Source: Bifidobacteriaceae bacterium
GTDB lineage: Bacteria > Actinomycetota > Actinomycetes > Actinomycetales > WQXJ01
Reading direction: 5' to 3'
Assembly (NCBI GenBank): GCA_031272565.1
Contig: JAISTN010000145.1
Coordinates: 1 to 6,684, forward strand
Length of the DNA: 6,684 nt
Below, piece after piece: positions 1-5,975 of this stretch. Position 1 is the stretch's first letter, and every line of letters begins with the position of its first letter. Both the position numbers and the translations under genes were made by a program. A model generated the notes under the pieces. It did not search any database and was not told where the DNA came from. It saw nothing but the letters and a program-made list of their open reading frames with translations.

Positions 1-545
1 TGGCCTTGACCGTGCCGCAGCAGGTGTTGCTGGCCGGTGTCACGGCGAGTAATAGCGCCACGGCCTGGGTCCTGGCTGACTGGTCGCATTGGCCGGGCAA
101 CGCCCAGGTCGCCTACCAGTGGCAGGAGAAGCTGCCAGACGGCTGGGGACTAGACATTCCGGGCGCCACCGGCCAAGGCTACAAGCTGGCCGTACGCCTA
201 GGCGGACAGCAGGTGCGGGTCTGCATCAAGGCCGCGTTGACGGGCTGGTCACCGGGCGTGGCCTGTTCGCCTTGGATCACGGCCCGGCCATGGATCACTT
301 TGGCCCAGATCAGCGGCACCGGCCGGGTCGGCTCGGTCTTGAGTTCGGTGGTGACCACGGCCCCGCCTACCGGGGCGACGGTCAAGTACCAGTGGTACCG
401 GGGGGCAACGGCCATCAGCGGGGCTACCGCCAAGACTTACACCGTCAAAGCGGCCGATGCCGGGTTCTACCTGCTCTTGAAGGCCACGGTGACGGCAGGG
501 GGGCTATCGCTCAGCCAGAACTCGAACTCGATCAAGGCGAGTTGA
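1..545 (+). CDS. C-terminal part of a secreted protein ending in two Ig-like domains (5' partial)
   Basis: The reading frame is open from the first full codon at position 3 to the TGA at 543-545. The TTG at position 6 is probably internal, because the frame continues upstream and the visible protein starts in mid-domain with no signal peptide or ribosome binding site. Two Ig-like modules are visible. The first is divergent: it has YQWQ (codons at 114-125) instead of YQWYRG and carries two cysteines near its end (RVCIK and VACSP). The second is canonical: QISGTGRVGSVL, then YQWYRG (387-404), then AADAG. The two YQW motifs are 91 codons apart, close to the 89-90 codon period in the next gene. 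The gene is very likely a member of the same family of secreted repeat proteins as its downstream neighbour, but the part that would show an enzymatic domain is outside the window. Its C-terminus has neither domain X nor a wall-sorting signal. Confidence 0.85.
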   Translation, partial: ALTVPQQVLLAGVTASNSATAWVLADWSHWPGNAQVAYQWQEKLPDGWGLDIPGATGQGYKLAVRLGGQQVRVCIKAALTGWSPGVACSPWITARPWITLAQISGTGRVGSVLSSVVTTAPPTGATVKYQWYRGATAISGATAKTYTVKAADAGFYLLLKATVTAGGLSLSQNSNSIKAS

Positions 546-551
546 GCTTGG

Positions 552-585
552 GGGCCCGGGGCGCCCCAGTGAAAACCCCGGGCCC
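552..585 (+). terminator. Strong GC hairpin after the upstream gene, likely terminator
   Basis: A perfect 10-bp stem forms between GGGCCCGGGG (552-561) and CCCCGGGCCC (576-585), with a 14-nt loop. It begins 6 nt after the stop codon at 543-545. There is no T-tract, so this is not a textbook intrinsic terminator. U-less hairpins downstream of genes are common in high-GC actinobacteria, and termination is inferred from position and stem strength. Confidence 0.6.
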
Positions 586-590
586 GTACT

Positions 591-606
591 GGGGCCTATT
601 GGCCCC
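591..606 (+). terminator. Second hairpin of a tandem pair
   Basis: GGGGCC (591-596) pairs with GGCCCC (601-606) across a TATT loop. It lies 5 nt after the first, stronger hairpin and may act as a back-up terminator or protect the 3' end. The same order, a long stem and then a 6-bp GGCCCC/GGGGCC-type stem, recurs after the next gene. Confidence 0.4.
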
Positions 607-666
607 GATGGAGATGGCACCTGGCTGTTAGGCTGCGAGTTGTCGGTTGGCCCTTGACTGACAGCT

Positions 667-700
667 CCTGTTCGCCTTCTCGCCCCGAAGGATCCGCATC
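667..700 (+). promoter_or_regulatory. Conserved leader and ribosome binding site of the first protease gene
   Basis: The Shine-Dalgarno sequence GAAGGA (687-692) sits 8 nt before the ATG at 701 and fixes the start codon. The whole block CCTGTTCGCCTTCTCG...GAAGGATCCGC recurs upstream of the second protease gene (5941-5975) with about 29 of 35 aligned positions identical, and similarity stops just upstream. CCTTC (675-679) can pair perfectly with GAAGG (687-691) across a 7-nt loop, which would cover the Shine-Dalgarno sequence. The RBS role is clear; regulation by this hairpin is inference. Confidence 0.7.
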
Positions 701-799
701 ATGCGTTCCCCCCTCACCCCCCTCAAAGCCGTACCCTCAGCCCTGCTCGCTCTCACGCTCGCCGCCACCCTGGGCGGCCTCCCAGCAGTGGCGGCGGCC
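701..799 (+). other. Sec-type signal peptide coding region
   Basis: Residues 1-33 have an N-region with R2 and K9, a hydrophobic core of about 18 residues, and small residues (AVAAA) before a Pro/Ala-rich mature start. No twin-arginine motif and no lipobox cysteine is present, so this is a type I signal peptide. The core LLALTLAATLGGLPA is identical over 15 residues to that of the second protease gene, although many synonymous codons differ. Confidence 0.88.
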
Positions 800-3700
800 C
801 CAGCCGCCCCGCAGGAACCCGAGCTGCCGGCGGCGGCAGCACCCGCTGCGACGCTCCCCGCGGCGGGAGTCGCCACCGCCGGCCTGGATGTGCCTCCGAC
901 GGTGCCGGACGGGCCCATTGTCCAACGTTTCTGGGTCCTGATCCTGGAGCCCAACGGCTACACCGGCGCGCCCGGCACGCTCGCCACCACCACCGAACGC
1001 CAGCGGATCGAAGCGCTGATCGAAGAGGCGGAGAAGACCTATGACAAGAACAGTCCCCGGGACTGGGACTTCGCGCTGGCCAGCACCACATCGGTCAGGC
1101 GCGTCAGCGCCTCGGAGTTCCCAGTCAACACCGCGGCCGGTGAGGAAAGCGCGCTTTGCAGCACCGTAAACTACGACCAAGCGGCGGGTTACTTCCCCGA
1201 GGTGCGCGCGAAGTACCCGGCAGGCGACTACAACAACTTCTTCTGGGAGGCTAACCAGCACTTGCTGGTACTCCACCAGGTCGATGGGGCGGAAGAGTGC
1301 ACAAAGGAGCCTTATCCAGGCTGGTCTGGCATTGCTTCTCAACCGACCGCCCAGAACCCGAACGCGGGCGGGAGACTGCAGATCCTGGATGGCACCAACC
1401 TGGGTACGGCTTGGGATGCAAAGAAGGGAGCTTACAAGGACCTGGCCACGGAGTTGCGGGGTGTGTTTGTTCACGAGATGGGCCACACTCTCGGCCTGAC
1501 TCATCCGGGCCGCGAGGCCTGTGTGGCGGCACCTTATGCCCCGGAGGGCACCTGGAATGAGAGTGACTACTCGATCTGCGGGCTCCACCCCACCGGGGAC
1601 GAGTTCTCCGCCATGGGCATCAACTCGGTCGACTTCACCGCGACCGAGTTCTACTGGTGGGGTCTGTTGAACCAGTACCAGTATCAGGTGGTGAAACAGA
1701 AGCAGTCCGTTGCCGGTATCACCATCTATTCCAGATCAGCCGGCAACGTCCGGCAGGTGGTGGTGATCGAATCACCCCAACAGGACCAAAGCTACAGCGT
1801 GGAGCACCGCTTCTTCGGCAACGGGGATGCCCGCAACGGCGCCTACGTGATTGTGCGCCAAGGGTACGTCAACAGCCTGCGCGGCCCGGCCAGCGCCTAC
1901 TTCCCCGGCCAGCAGGTGGCACCACTGCCAGTAGGGCAGACCTACACCGGGGCGGGTGGCGCGGTCAAGATCACCGTCACGGCTAGTAGTGAGGATAGTT
2001 CGACCATTAACGTAATCACCGGCACTCAGCCCTACGTTGGGATAGGCCCGCTGACGAGCGGAGACAAGTTCTCGGCCGTGGCTCAAACCGTCGAGGACCT
2101 GTGGGTTTACACCAGCGCCTCAACCTGGAAGGCCGAGGTGGCTGGCTCCGGTAAGGACTGGCTGTCGCTCTCGGCCACCACCGGCGTTAACGGCGCCAAA
2201 CTGGAGCTGACCCTTGCGGCCAACCCGAACAGCAGCGGCCGTCTGGGCCAGATTCTGATCTCCGGCGGCGATGCCGCCCGTTCGTTCTGGGTCTACCAGC
2301 AGGGCGTGGACGAATGCGGAGCCGACCCGGACCCTAAACACCCTGACTACTGCGAACTTTCGGTCAGTTCGAGCCTTTCAGGGGGGACATATGGGCTCCA
2401 GAGCTTCAGTGACGTGGACCTGTTCCGCTTCACGGCCCCGGCGAGCGGCCGGTACCGATTTGCGGCTTCTGGGATGACCTCGGTAACCCAGGTCGGGTTG
2501 CACGTGAGTGACAGCAACAACAAGCAAATCGGTTCATGCTGGGGCGCCTTCACCTCGACGGGTACCGCCACTCCATTGGAGTGTGACCTGGTGGCTGGGC
2601 AGGTGTACTTCCTGAATGCCTACCACGGCACCGTTACCCCAACGGTGGCCAATCCCTACACCATCACCGTCTATGGCCCATCCCTGATCACCCGGGCCTG
2701 GGTCAGTTCCGTGGTCATCAGCGGCCAACCCAATGTTGGCTTGCCTCTTAAGGCCGTGGCCTCGGGCGTTCTGCCGGTGGGCGCGACTCTGACCTATCAG
2801 TGGTACCGCGGGTCCAGTGCTATCACCACCGCCAAGAGCGCCACCTACACGCCGACGGCCAGCGATGCCGGCCAGCGCCTCTATGTCATAGTCACAGCCT
2901 CGTCGCCGGGCATGGCGGACGGTTCGCAGTCGGCAGATTCCGTCACTGTGCCTCAGCCCGGCATCGGCGGTACGGTGCGGTCCCAGAATGGCGGTTCGGT
3001 GACCGGTTTCTGGATGTCCTACAACAACTTTGGCTGTGACGGTGTGGCGGACAACGCCACCCCGGCGGAGGACTGGGACGACATCCAGTTGCCCAGCGGC
3101 GGCGCCTTCACCTTGGGCCGCTACTCCAACGAGTGCTACAAGGTCTATTTTTATCTGACCGACTACATCGTGCCCGTGACCCTGAATGGGGTCACCGCCA
3201 AGAGCCACATCGTCCGCGCTGGTTCGCGCAACCTGCAGTTCACCCTTGTTACAGGCATCACCTTGAACACGCCCACCGTCAGCGGCACCGCCCAGGTGGG
3301 CCAGACGCTGACGGCCAGCACACCGACGGTGACACCAACCGAGGCCGCCCTGTCATACCAGTGGTACCGGGGTACCACACTTATTCCCAACGCCATCGCC
3401 AAGACCTACACCCTGCAACCGGCGGACTACAACACGTCGGTTAGGGTCCGGGTGACCGCCAAACTGGCCCCCTACACGGACGTCTCCAAGGAGTCCACGG
3501 CGGTGACGGTCCGGGCCGGCCAAGCCGCCGTTGGAACGGTCACCATCAGCGGCCAAGTCGCGGTCGGCTCCACCTTGACGGCCACAGCCTCCGGCGTTGT
3601 ACCCACCGGCGCGGGGCTGGGCTACCAGTGGTACCGCGGCTCCACCGCCATCACCAACGCCACCAGCGCCAGCTACACGGTCCAGGCGGCCGATTCCGGG

Positions 3701-5731
3701 TACAGCCTGCGGGTGCGCGTGACGGCCACCGCCACCGGTTACAACTCGGGCTACAAGGATGCCACCACCGCCACGGTCGCCAGGGCGAGCTGCACCGTCG
3801 GCTCAGTCACGGTGGGCGGCACCAAGAAAGTGGGTTATCAACTGACCGCGACCGCCAATTCGGTCAACCCGTCGAATTGCACCTTGACCTACCGCTGGTA
3901 CCGCGGCACCACCGCCATTGGCAGCGCCACCACCAGCAACACCCGCACGGTGGTGGCGGCCGATGCCGGCCAGTACCTGAAGGTCCAGGTGACGGCCAGT
4001 TTGACCAACTACTCCAGCACTACCACCGAGTCGCCGCAGTACTACATCAACTACGGCGACATCACCTTGTCGACACCAACTTTGAGCGGCACGTCCACCG
4101 TGGGCGGCACGCTGACCTCGTCCATTCCCACCGTGTCGCCCACAGCCACGCTGACCTACGAGTGGTACCGCGGCTCGGCCGTTGTCCAAAGCGGCACCTC
4201 GCGCACCTCTCGCCTGGTGGCGGCCGATGCCGGCCAGTACATCCGGGTCCGGGTGACCGCCAAGGCGTCCGGCTACAGCGACACCTACCGGGACTCGACC
4301 CAGGTCTTTGTGAGCCAGGGCACCATCAGCTTCACCAGCACGCCCACCATCAGCGGCACGCTGCGGGTGGGCGCCACGTTGACGTCGTCTGTCCCCGGCA
4401 CGTCGCCTGCGGCCAACTTGTCGTACCAGTGGTACCGCGGCTCGGCTCTCATTCCGGGTGCCAACGCCCGGACCTACACGACCGTGGCGGCGGACAGCGG
4501 CCAGTACCTGAAGGTCACCGTGACGGCGTCGTTGGCCGGCTACGCGGAGGTCAGCCGGTCCTCGGCCCAGGTCTTCATCGCTGTCGCCGCGGTGGCCGCC
4601 ATCGGGTCTGTCACAGTATCCGGTCCGCCGCTCCAGAGCTACTCGCTGACCGCCACGGCCACGGGCCTGACGCCTACCAACGCCACGTTGACCTACCAGT
4701 GGTACCGGGGATCAACGCCGATCAGCGGCGCCACCGCCCGCACCTATGCGCCCAGGGCGGAGGACGCCGCGCAGTACGTCTGGGTCAGGGTGACGGCCAA
4801 GGCGACCGGTTACATCGAGGCCACCAAGGATTCGGCGCAGTACCGGGTGACCGGCGCCGGCACCGGGGTCTCTGGCAGCCTGACGGCCAGCGATGGCGGG
4901 TCGATTTCCGGCTGGAGAATCTACTTCGACAACTACAGTTGCGATGGCCTGACTGACATCAAGACGCCGGCCCAGGACCTGGGCTATGCGTCGCTGACGG
5001 CCAGCAACCAGTGGGCCGCCGGCATCTATGCCGGTGAGTGCTACAAGATCAGCGTCCGCACGGCCTCCGGTGGCACGGTTGCCTCCACCCTGGGCAGCAC
5101 CACCGCCACCAACCACCTTGTCCGGGTGGGCGTGCGCGGCGTCTCACTCAGGGTCCCCACCAAGATCACCGTCGGTTCGGTGGCGATTTCCGGCATCCCG
5201 GCGGTGGGTTATCAGCTCTCAGCCGCCGCGGTAGGCATGGTGCCGGCCAACGCCTACTTGGACTACGAGTGGTACCGGGGTGGGGTAGCCATTCCGGGCG
5301 CGTCGGCCAAGACCTACACTCTGGTGGCGGCCGATGGCGGCCAGGCGATCTCGGTCCGGATCACGGCCTGGATTGCCGGCCTTGACGAGGTGACCAAGGC
5401 TTCTTCGGCCGTGGCGGTGGTGGCCAGCGGGACCGGCGTGGCCGGCACGGTGGTTTCGGCCGCCGGCACCGATGTGACGGGTTACCGCGTCGCCTACGAC
5501 AATTTCACCTGCGCCACCAAAACCGACCTCACAACGCCAACCGATGACTATTCGAGTGTCTACGCGACCGGCGGCGGCGGCTTCGCCGCCGGCCGGTACG
5601 CCCAGGAGTGCTACCGGATCCGGGTCTACAACAAGTCCAGTGCCCTGCTCCGAGTGACCTACAACGGCGTCGCGGCCACGGAGCACTTCGTGCCCGCCGG
5701 CGCCCGCGGCGTGACCCTGGCGGTGCCGTAG
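701..5731 (+). CDS. Secreted multidomain metzincin metalloprotease with Ig-like repeats
   Basis: This is a predicted extracellular zinc endopeptidase of 1,676 residues; its substrate is unknown. The ATG at 701 is supported by GAAGGA 8 nt upstream and by the Sec signal peptide that follows: basic start, hydrophobic core LLALTLAATLGGLP, cleavage probably after residues 31-33. An Ala/Pro linker leads to the catalytic domain (about 72-335). Its zinc motif HEMGHTLGLTH has H258, E259, H262 and H268, and SAMGI places the Met-turn at M305; both are metzincin hallmarks. FTATEFYWWG after the Met-turn and the later QSYSVEHR recall gametolysin-like (M11) or M6 peptidases, but the family is not settled. 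Then follow a BACON-like domain (about 450-535), a PPC-like domain (551-665), R1 (667-754), X1 (755-852), R2-R7 (853-1387), X2 (1388-1487), R8 (1488-1577) and X3 (1578-1676). All 16 cysteines fall into eight nearby pairs, consistent with export and disulfides. There is no LPXTG motif or C-terminal membrane segment, so the protein is released or held non-covalently. The stop is TAG. Confidence 0.93.
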   Translation: MRSPLTPLKAVPSALLALTLAATLGGLPAVAAAPAAPQEPELPAAAAPAATLPAAGVATAGLDVPPTVPDGPIVQRFWVLILEPNGYTGAPGTLATTTERQRIEALIEEAEKTYDKNSPRDWDFALASTTSVRRVSASEFPVNTAAGEESALCSTVNYDQAAGYFPEVRAKYPAGDYNNFFWEANQHLLVLHQVDGAEECTKEPYPGWSGIASQPTAQNPNAGGRLQILDGTNLGTAWDAKKGAYKDLATELRGVFVHEMGHTLGLTHPGREACVAAPYAPEGTWNESDYSICGLHPTGDEFSAMGINSVDFTATEFYWWGLLNQYQYQVVKQKQSVAGITIYSRSAGNVRQVVVIESPQQDQSYSVEHRFFGNGDARNGAYVIVRQGYVNSLRGPASAYFPGQQVAPLPVGQTYTGAGGAVKITVTASSEDSSTINVITGTQPYVGIGPLTSGDKFSAVAQTVEDLWVYTSASTWKAEVAGSGKDWLSLSATTGVNGAKLELTLAANPNSSGRLGQILISGGDAARSFWVYQQGVDECGADPDPKHPDYCELSVSSSLSGGTYGLQSFSDVDLFRFTAPASGRYRFAASGMTSVTQVGLHVSDSNNKQIGSCWGAFTSTGTATPLECDLVAGQVYFLNAYHGTVTPTVANPYTITVYGPSLITRAWVSSVVISGQPNVGLPLKAVASGVLPVGATLTYQWYRGSSAITTAKSATYTPTASDAGQRLYVIVTASSPGMADGSQSADSVTVPQPGIGGTVRSQNGGSVTGFWMSYNNFGCDGVADNATPAEDWDDIQLPSGGAFTLGRYSNECYKVYFYLTDYIVPVTLNGVTAKSHIVRAGSRNLQFTLVTGITLNTPTVSGTAQVGQTLTASTPTVTPTEAALSYQWYRGTTLIPNAIAKTYTLQPADYNTSVRVRVTAKLAPYTDVSKESTAVTVRAGQAAVGTVTISGQVAVGSTLTATASGVVPTGAGLGYQWYRGSTAITNATSASYTVQAADSGYSLRVRVTATATGYNSGYKDATTATVARASCTVGSVTVGGTKKVGYQLTATANSVNPSNCTLTYRWYRGTTAIGSATTSNTRTVVAADAGQYLKVQVTASLTNYSSTTTESPQYYINYGDITLSTPTLSGTSTVGGTLTSSIPTVSPTATLTYEWYRGSAVVQSGTSRTSRLVAADAGQYIRVRVTAKASGYSDTYRDSTQVFVSQGTISFTSTPTISGTLRVGATLTSSVPGTSPAANLSYQWYRGSALIPGANARTYTTVAADSGQYLKVTVTASLAGYAEVSRSSAQVFIAVAAVAAIGSVTVSGPPLQSYSLTATATGLTPTNATLTYQWYRGSTPISGATARTYAPRAEDAAQYVWVRVTAKATGYIEATKDSAQYRVTGAGTGVSGSLTASDGGSISGWRIYFDNYSCDGLTDIKTPAQDLGYASLTASNQWAAGIYAGECYKISVRTASGGTVASTLGSTTATNHLVRVGVRGVSLRVPTKITVGSVAISGIPAVGYQLSAAAVGMVPANAYLDYEWYRGGVAIPGASAKTYTLVAADGGQAISVRITAWIAGLDEVTKASSAVAVVASGTGVAGTVVSAAGTDVTGYRVAYDNFTCATKTDLTTPTDDYSSVYATGGGGFAAGRYAQECYRIRVYNKSSALLRVTYNGVAATEHFVPAGARGVTLAVP
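2699..2962 (+). repeat. Ig-like repeat R1 (protein residues 667-754)
   Basis: This is the first copy of the Ig-like module. It shows VVISGQPNVG at the first strand, YQWYRG at residues 699-704, and SDAGQRL before the last strand, VIVTAS. It is separated from the main array by X1. It links the PPC-like domain to the first X domain. Confidence 0.85.
2963..3256 (+). repeat. Domain X copy 1 (residues 755-852)
   Basis: This is the first of three copies of a roughly 100-residue module that I do not recognise. It starts IGGTVRS, then has YNNFGC with C779, ATPAED, GRYSNECYKV with C812, and ends HIVRAGSRNLQF. The G-[TS]-V start followed by G-x-x-x-x-Y resembles the opening of carboxypeptidase-regulatory-like (transthyretin-fold) beta-sandwiches, but this is inference. 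It sits between Ig repeats R1 and R2. Confidence 0.75.
3257..4861 (+). repeat. Tandem array of six Ig-like repeats, R2-R7 (residues 853-1387)
   Basis: Six consecutive modules each carry SG...VG...L, then Y-[QER]-W-Y-R-G, then [AED]AAD or a similar acidic turn, then V-[RKQ]-V-T-A. The YxWYRG codons begin at 3356, 3623, 3890, 4157, 4424 and 4694: four spacings of exactly 267 bp and one of 270. Each copy is diverged in sequence, so the length is better conserved than the residues. R4 (residues 1030-1119) alone has cysteines (C1031, C1060). Such arrays normally form a rod-like stalk that projects or spaces functional domains; a binding role for the individual copies cannot be read from the sequence. 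Confidence 0.9.
4862..5161 (+). repeat. Domain X copy 2 (residues 1388-1487)
   Basis: This is the second copy of the unrecognised module: GVSGSLTASDGG at the start, FDNYSC with C1414, KTPAQD, GIYAGECYKI with C1447, and HLVRVGVRGVSLRV at the end. The cysteine spacing is the same as in X1. It is flanked by Ig repeats R7 and R8. Confidence 0.75.
5162..5431 (+). repeat. Ig-like repeat R8 (residues 1488-1577)
   Basis: This is the last Ig-like copy, with VAISGIPAVGYQL, YEWYRG at residues 1522-1527, and AADGGQ. It separates X2 from X3, which preserves the rule that every X domain directly follows an Ig-like repeat. Confidence 0.85.
5432..5728 (+). repeat. Domain X copy 3, C-terminal (residues 1578-1676)
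   Basis: This is the third copy and ends the protein: GVAGTVVSAAGT at the start, YDNFTC with C1604, TTPTDDY, GRYAQECYRI with C1637, and HFVPAGARGVTLAV just before the last Pro and the TAG stop. The copy appears complete, so the protein ends on a domain boundary with no further sorting or anchoring segment. Confidence 0.75.
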
Positions 5732-5783
5732 ACCCTGACGCGGGCGGTCGATGGCGATCGGGGTGCCGTAGGGGAGGAGCGGG

Positions 5784-5816
5784 CGCCCGGGTGGGCCTTG
5801 GAGCACCGCCCGGGCG
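5784..5816 (+). terminator. Strong GC hairpin after the first protease gene, likely terminator
   Basis: CGCCCGGGTGG (5784-5794) pairs with CCGCCCGGGCG (5806-5816) as an 11-bp stem with one G-U pair and an 11-nt loop. It lies 53 nt downstream of the TAG stop. No T-tract follows. Position and strength suggest a transcription terminator separating the two protease genes. Confidence 0.6.
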
Positions 5817-5824
5817 GCGCGCCC

Positions 5825-5843
5825 GGCCCCTTGCGGCGGGGCC
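5825..5843 (+). terminator. Second hairpin of a tandem pair
   Basis: GGCCCC (5825-5830) pairs with GGGGCC (5838-5843) around a 7-nt loop, 9 nt after the stronger hairpin. It mirrors the arrangement after the upstream gene. In the rest of the gap (5844-5940) I see only small inverted repeats (for example CCTGG-A-CCAGG at 5863-5873), no ORF with coding character and no convincing -35/-10 pair. Confidence 0.35.
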
Positions 5844-5940
5844 AGGTTGGCCACGCTTAGGCCCTGGACCAGGCAGGTTGCTTGTTGGGGCCTGACGTGG
5901 CAGGCTTGGCCTTGCTGGTTGATCCCCCACCCGGCATCCC

Positions 5941-5975
5941 CCTATTCGCCTTCTCGTCCCGGAAGGATTCGCCCC
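5941..5975 (+). promoter_or_regulatory. Conserved leader and ribosome binding site of the second protease gene
   Basis: GGAAGGA (5961-5967) is a good Shine-Dalgarno sequence 8 nt before the ATG at 5976. The block CCTATTCGCCTTCTCG and the following GGAAGGATTCGC match the leader at 667-700. CCTTC (5949-5953) can pair with GAAGG (5962-5966), which would cover the Shine-Dalgarno sequence as in the first gene. Confidence 0.7.

Noticed and set aside
89..631. Plus-strand ORF of 180 codons overlapping the upstream gene
   Set aside because: It is a shifted frame of the Ig-like domains. The in-frame protein at 1-545 has the YQWYRG signature, and this ORF runs through the terminator hairpins.
654..682. 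TTGACT (654-659) as a -35 box for the first protease gene
   Set aside because: At 17-18 bp spacing the bases at 677-683 (TTCTCG) do not resemble a -10 box, and such a promoter would start transcription inside the Shine-Dalgarno sequence. The element is not conserved upstream of the second gene.
737..1588. Minus-strand ORF of 283 codons
   Set aside because: It is antisense to the signal peptide and catalytic domain of the protease. It has no recognisable domain or ribosome binding site and is an Arg-rich shadow composition expected from high GC.
3257..4861. CRISPR-like or satellite repeat because of the 267-bp periodicity
   Set aside because: The repeats are in-frame protein modules with strong amino-acid conservation and no short identical direct repeats with unique spacers.
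3628..4956. Plus-strand ORF of 442 codons in another frame, rich in His, Arg, Gly and Pro
   Set aside because: It lies wholly inside the 701-5731 gene. It stays open because the Ig repeats reuse the same GC-rich codons, and its H/R-rich composition is typical of a shifted frame. The real frame has domains and conserved motifs.
5660..5731. Cell-wall sorting signal or C-terminal membrane anchor of the protease
   Set aside because: The protein ends inside domain X3 with GVTLAVP; there is no LPXTG-like motif, hydrophobic stretch or basic tail.
5219..5854. Minus-strand ORF of 211 codons reaching into the intergenic region
   Set aside because: It is antisense to R8 and X3 and overlaps the likely terminator hairpin. 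It shows no protein features beyond low-complexity Gly/Arg/His composition.
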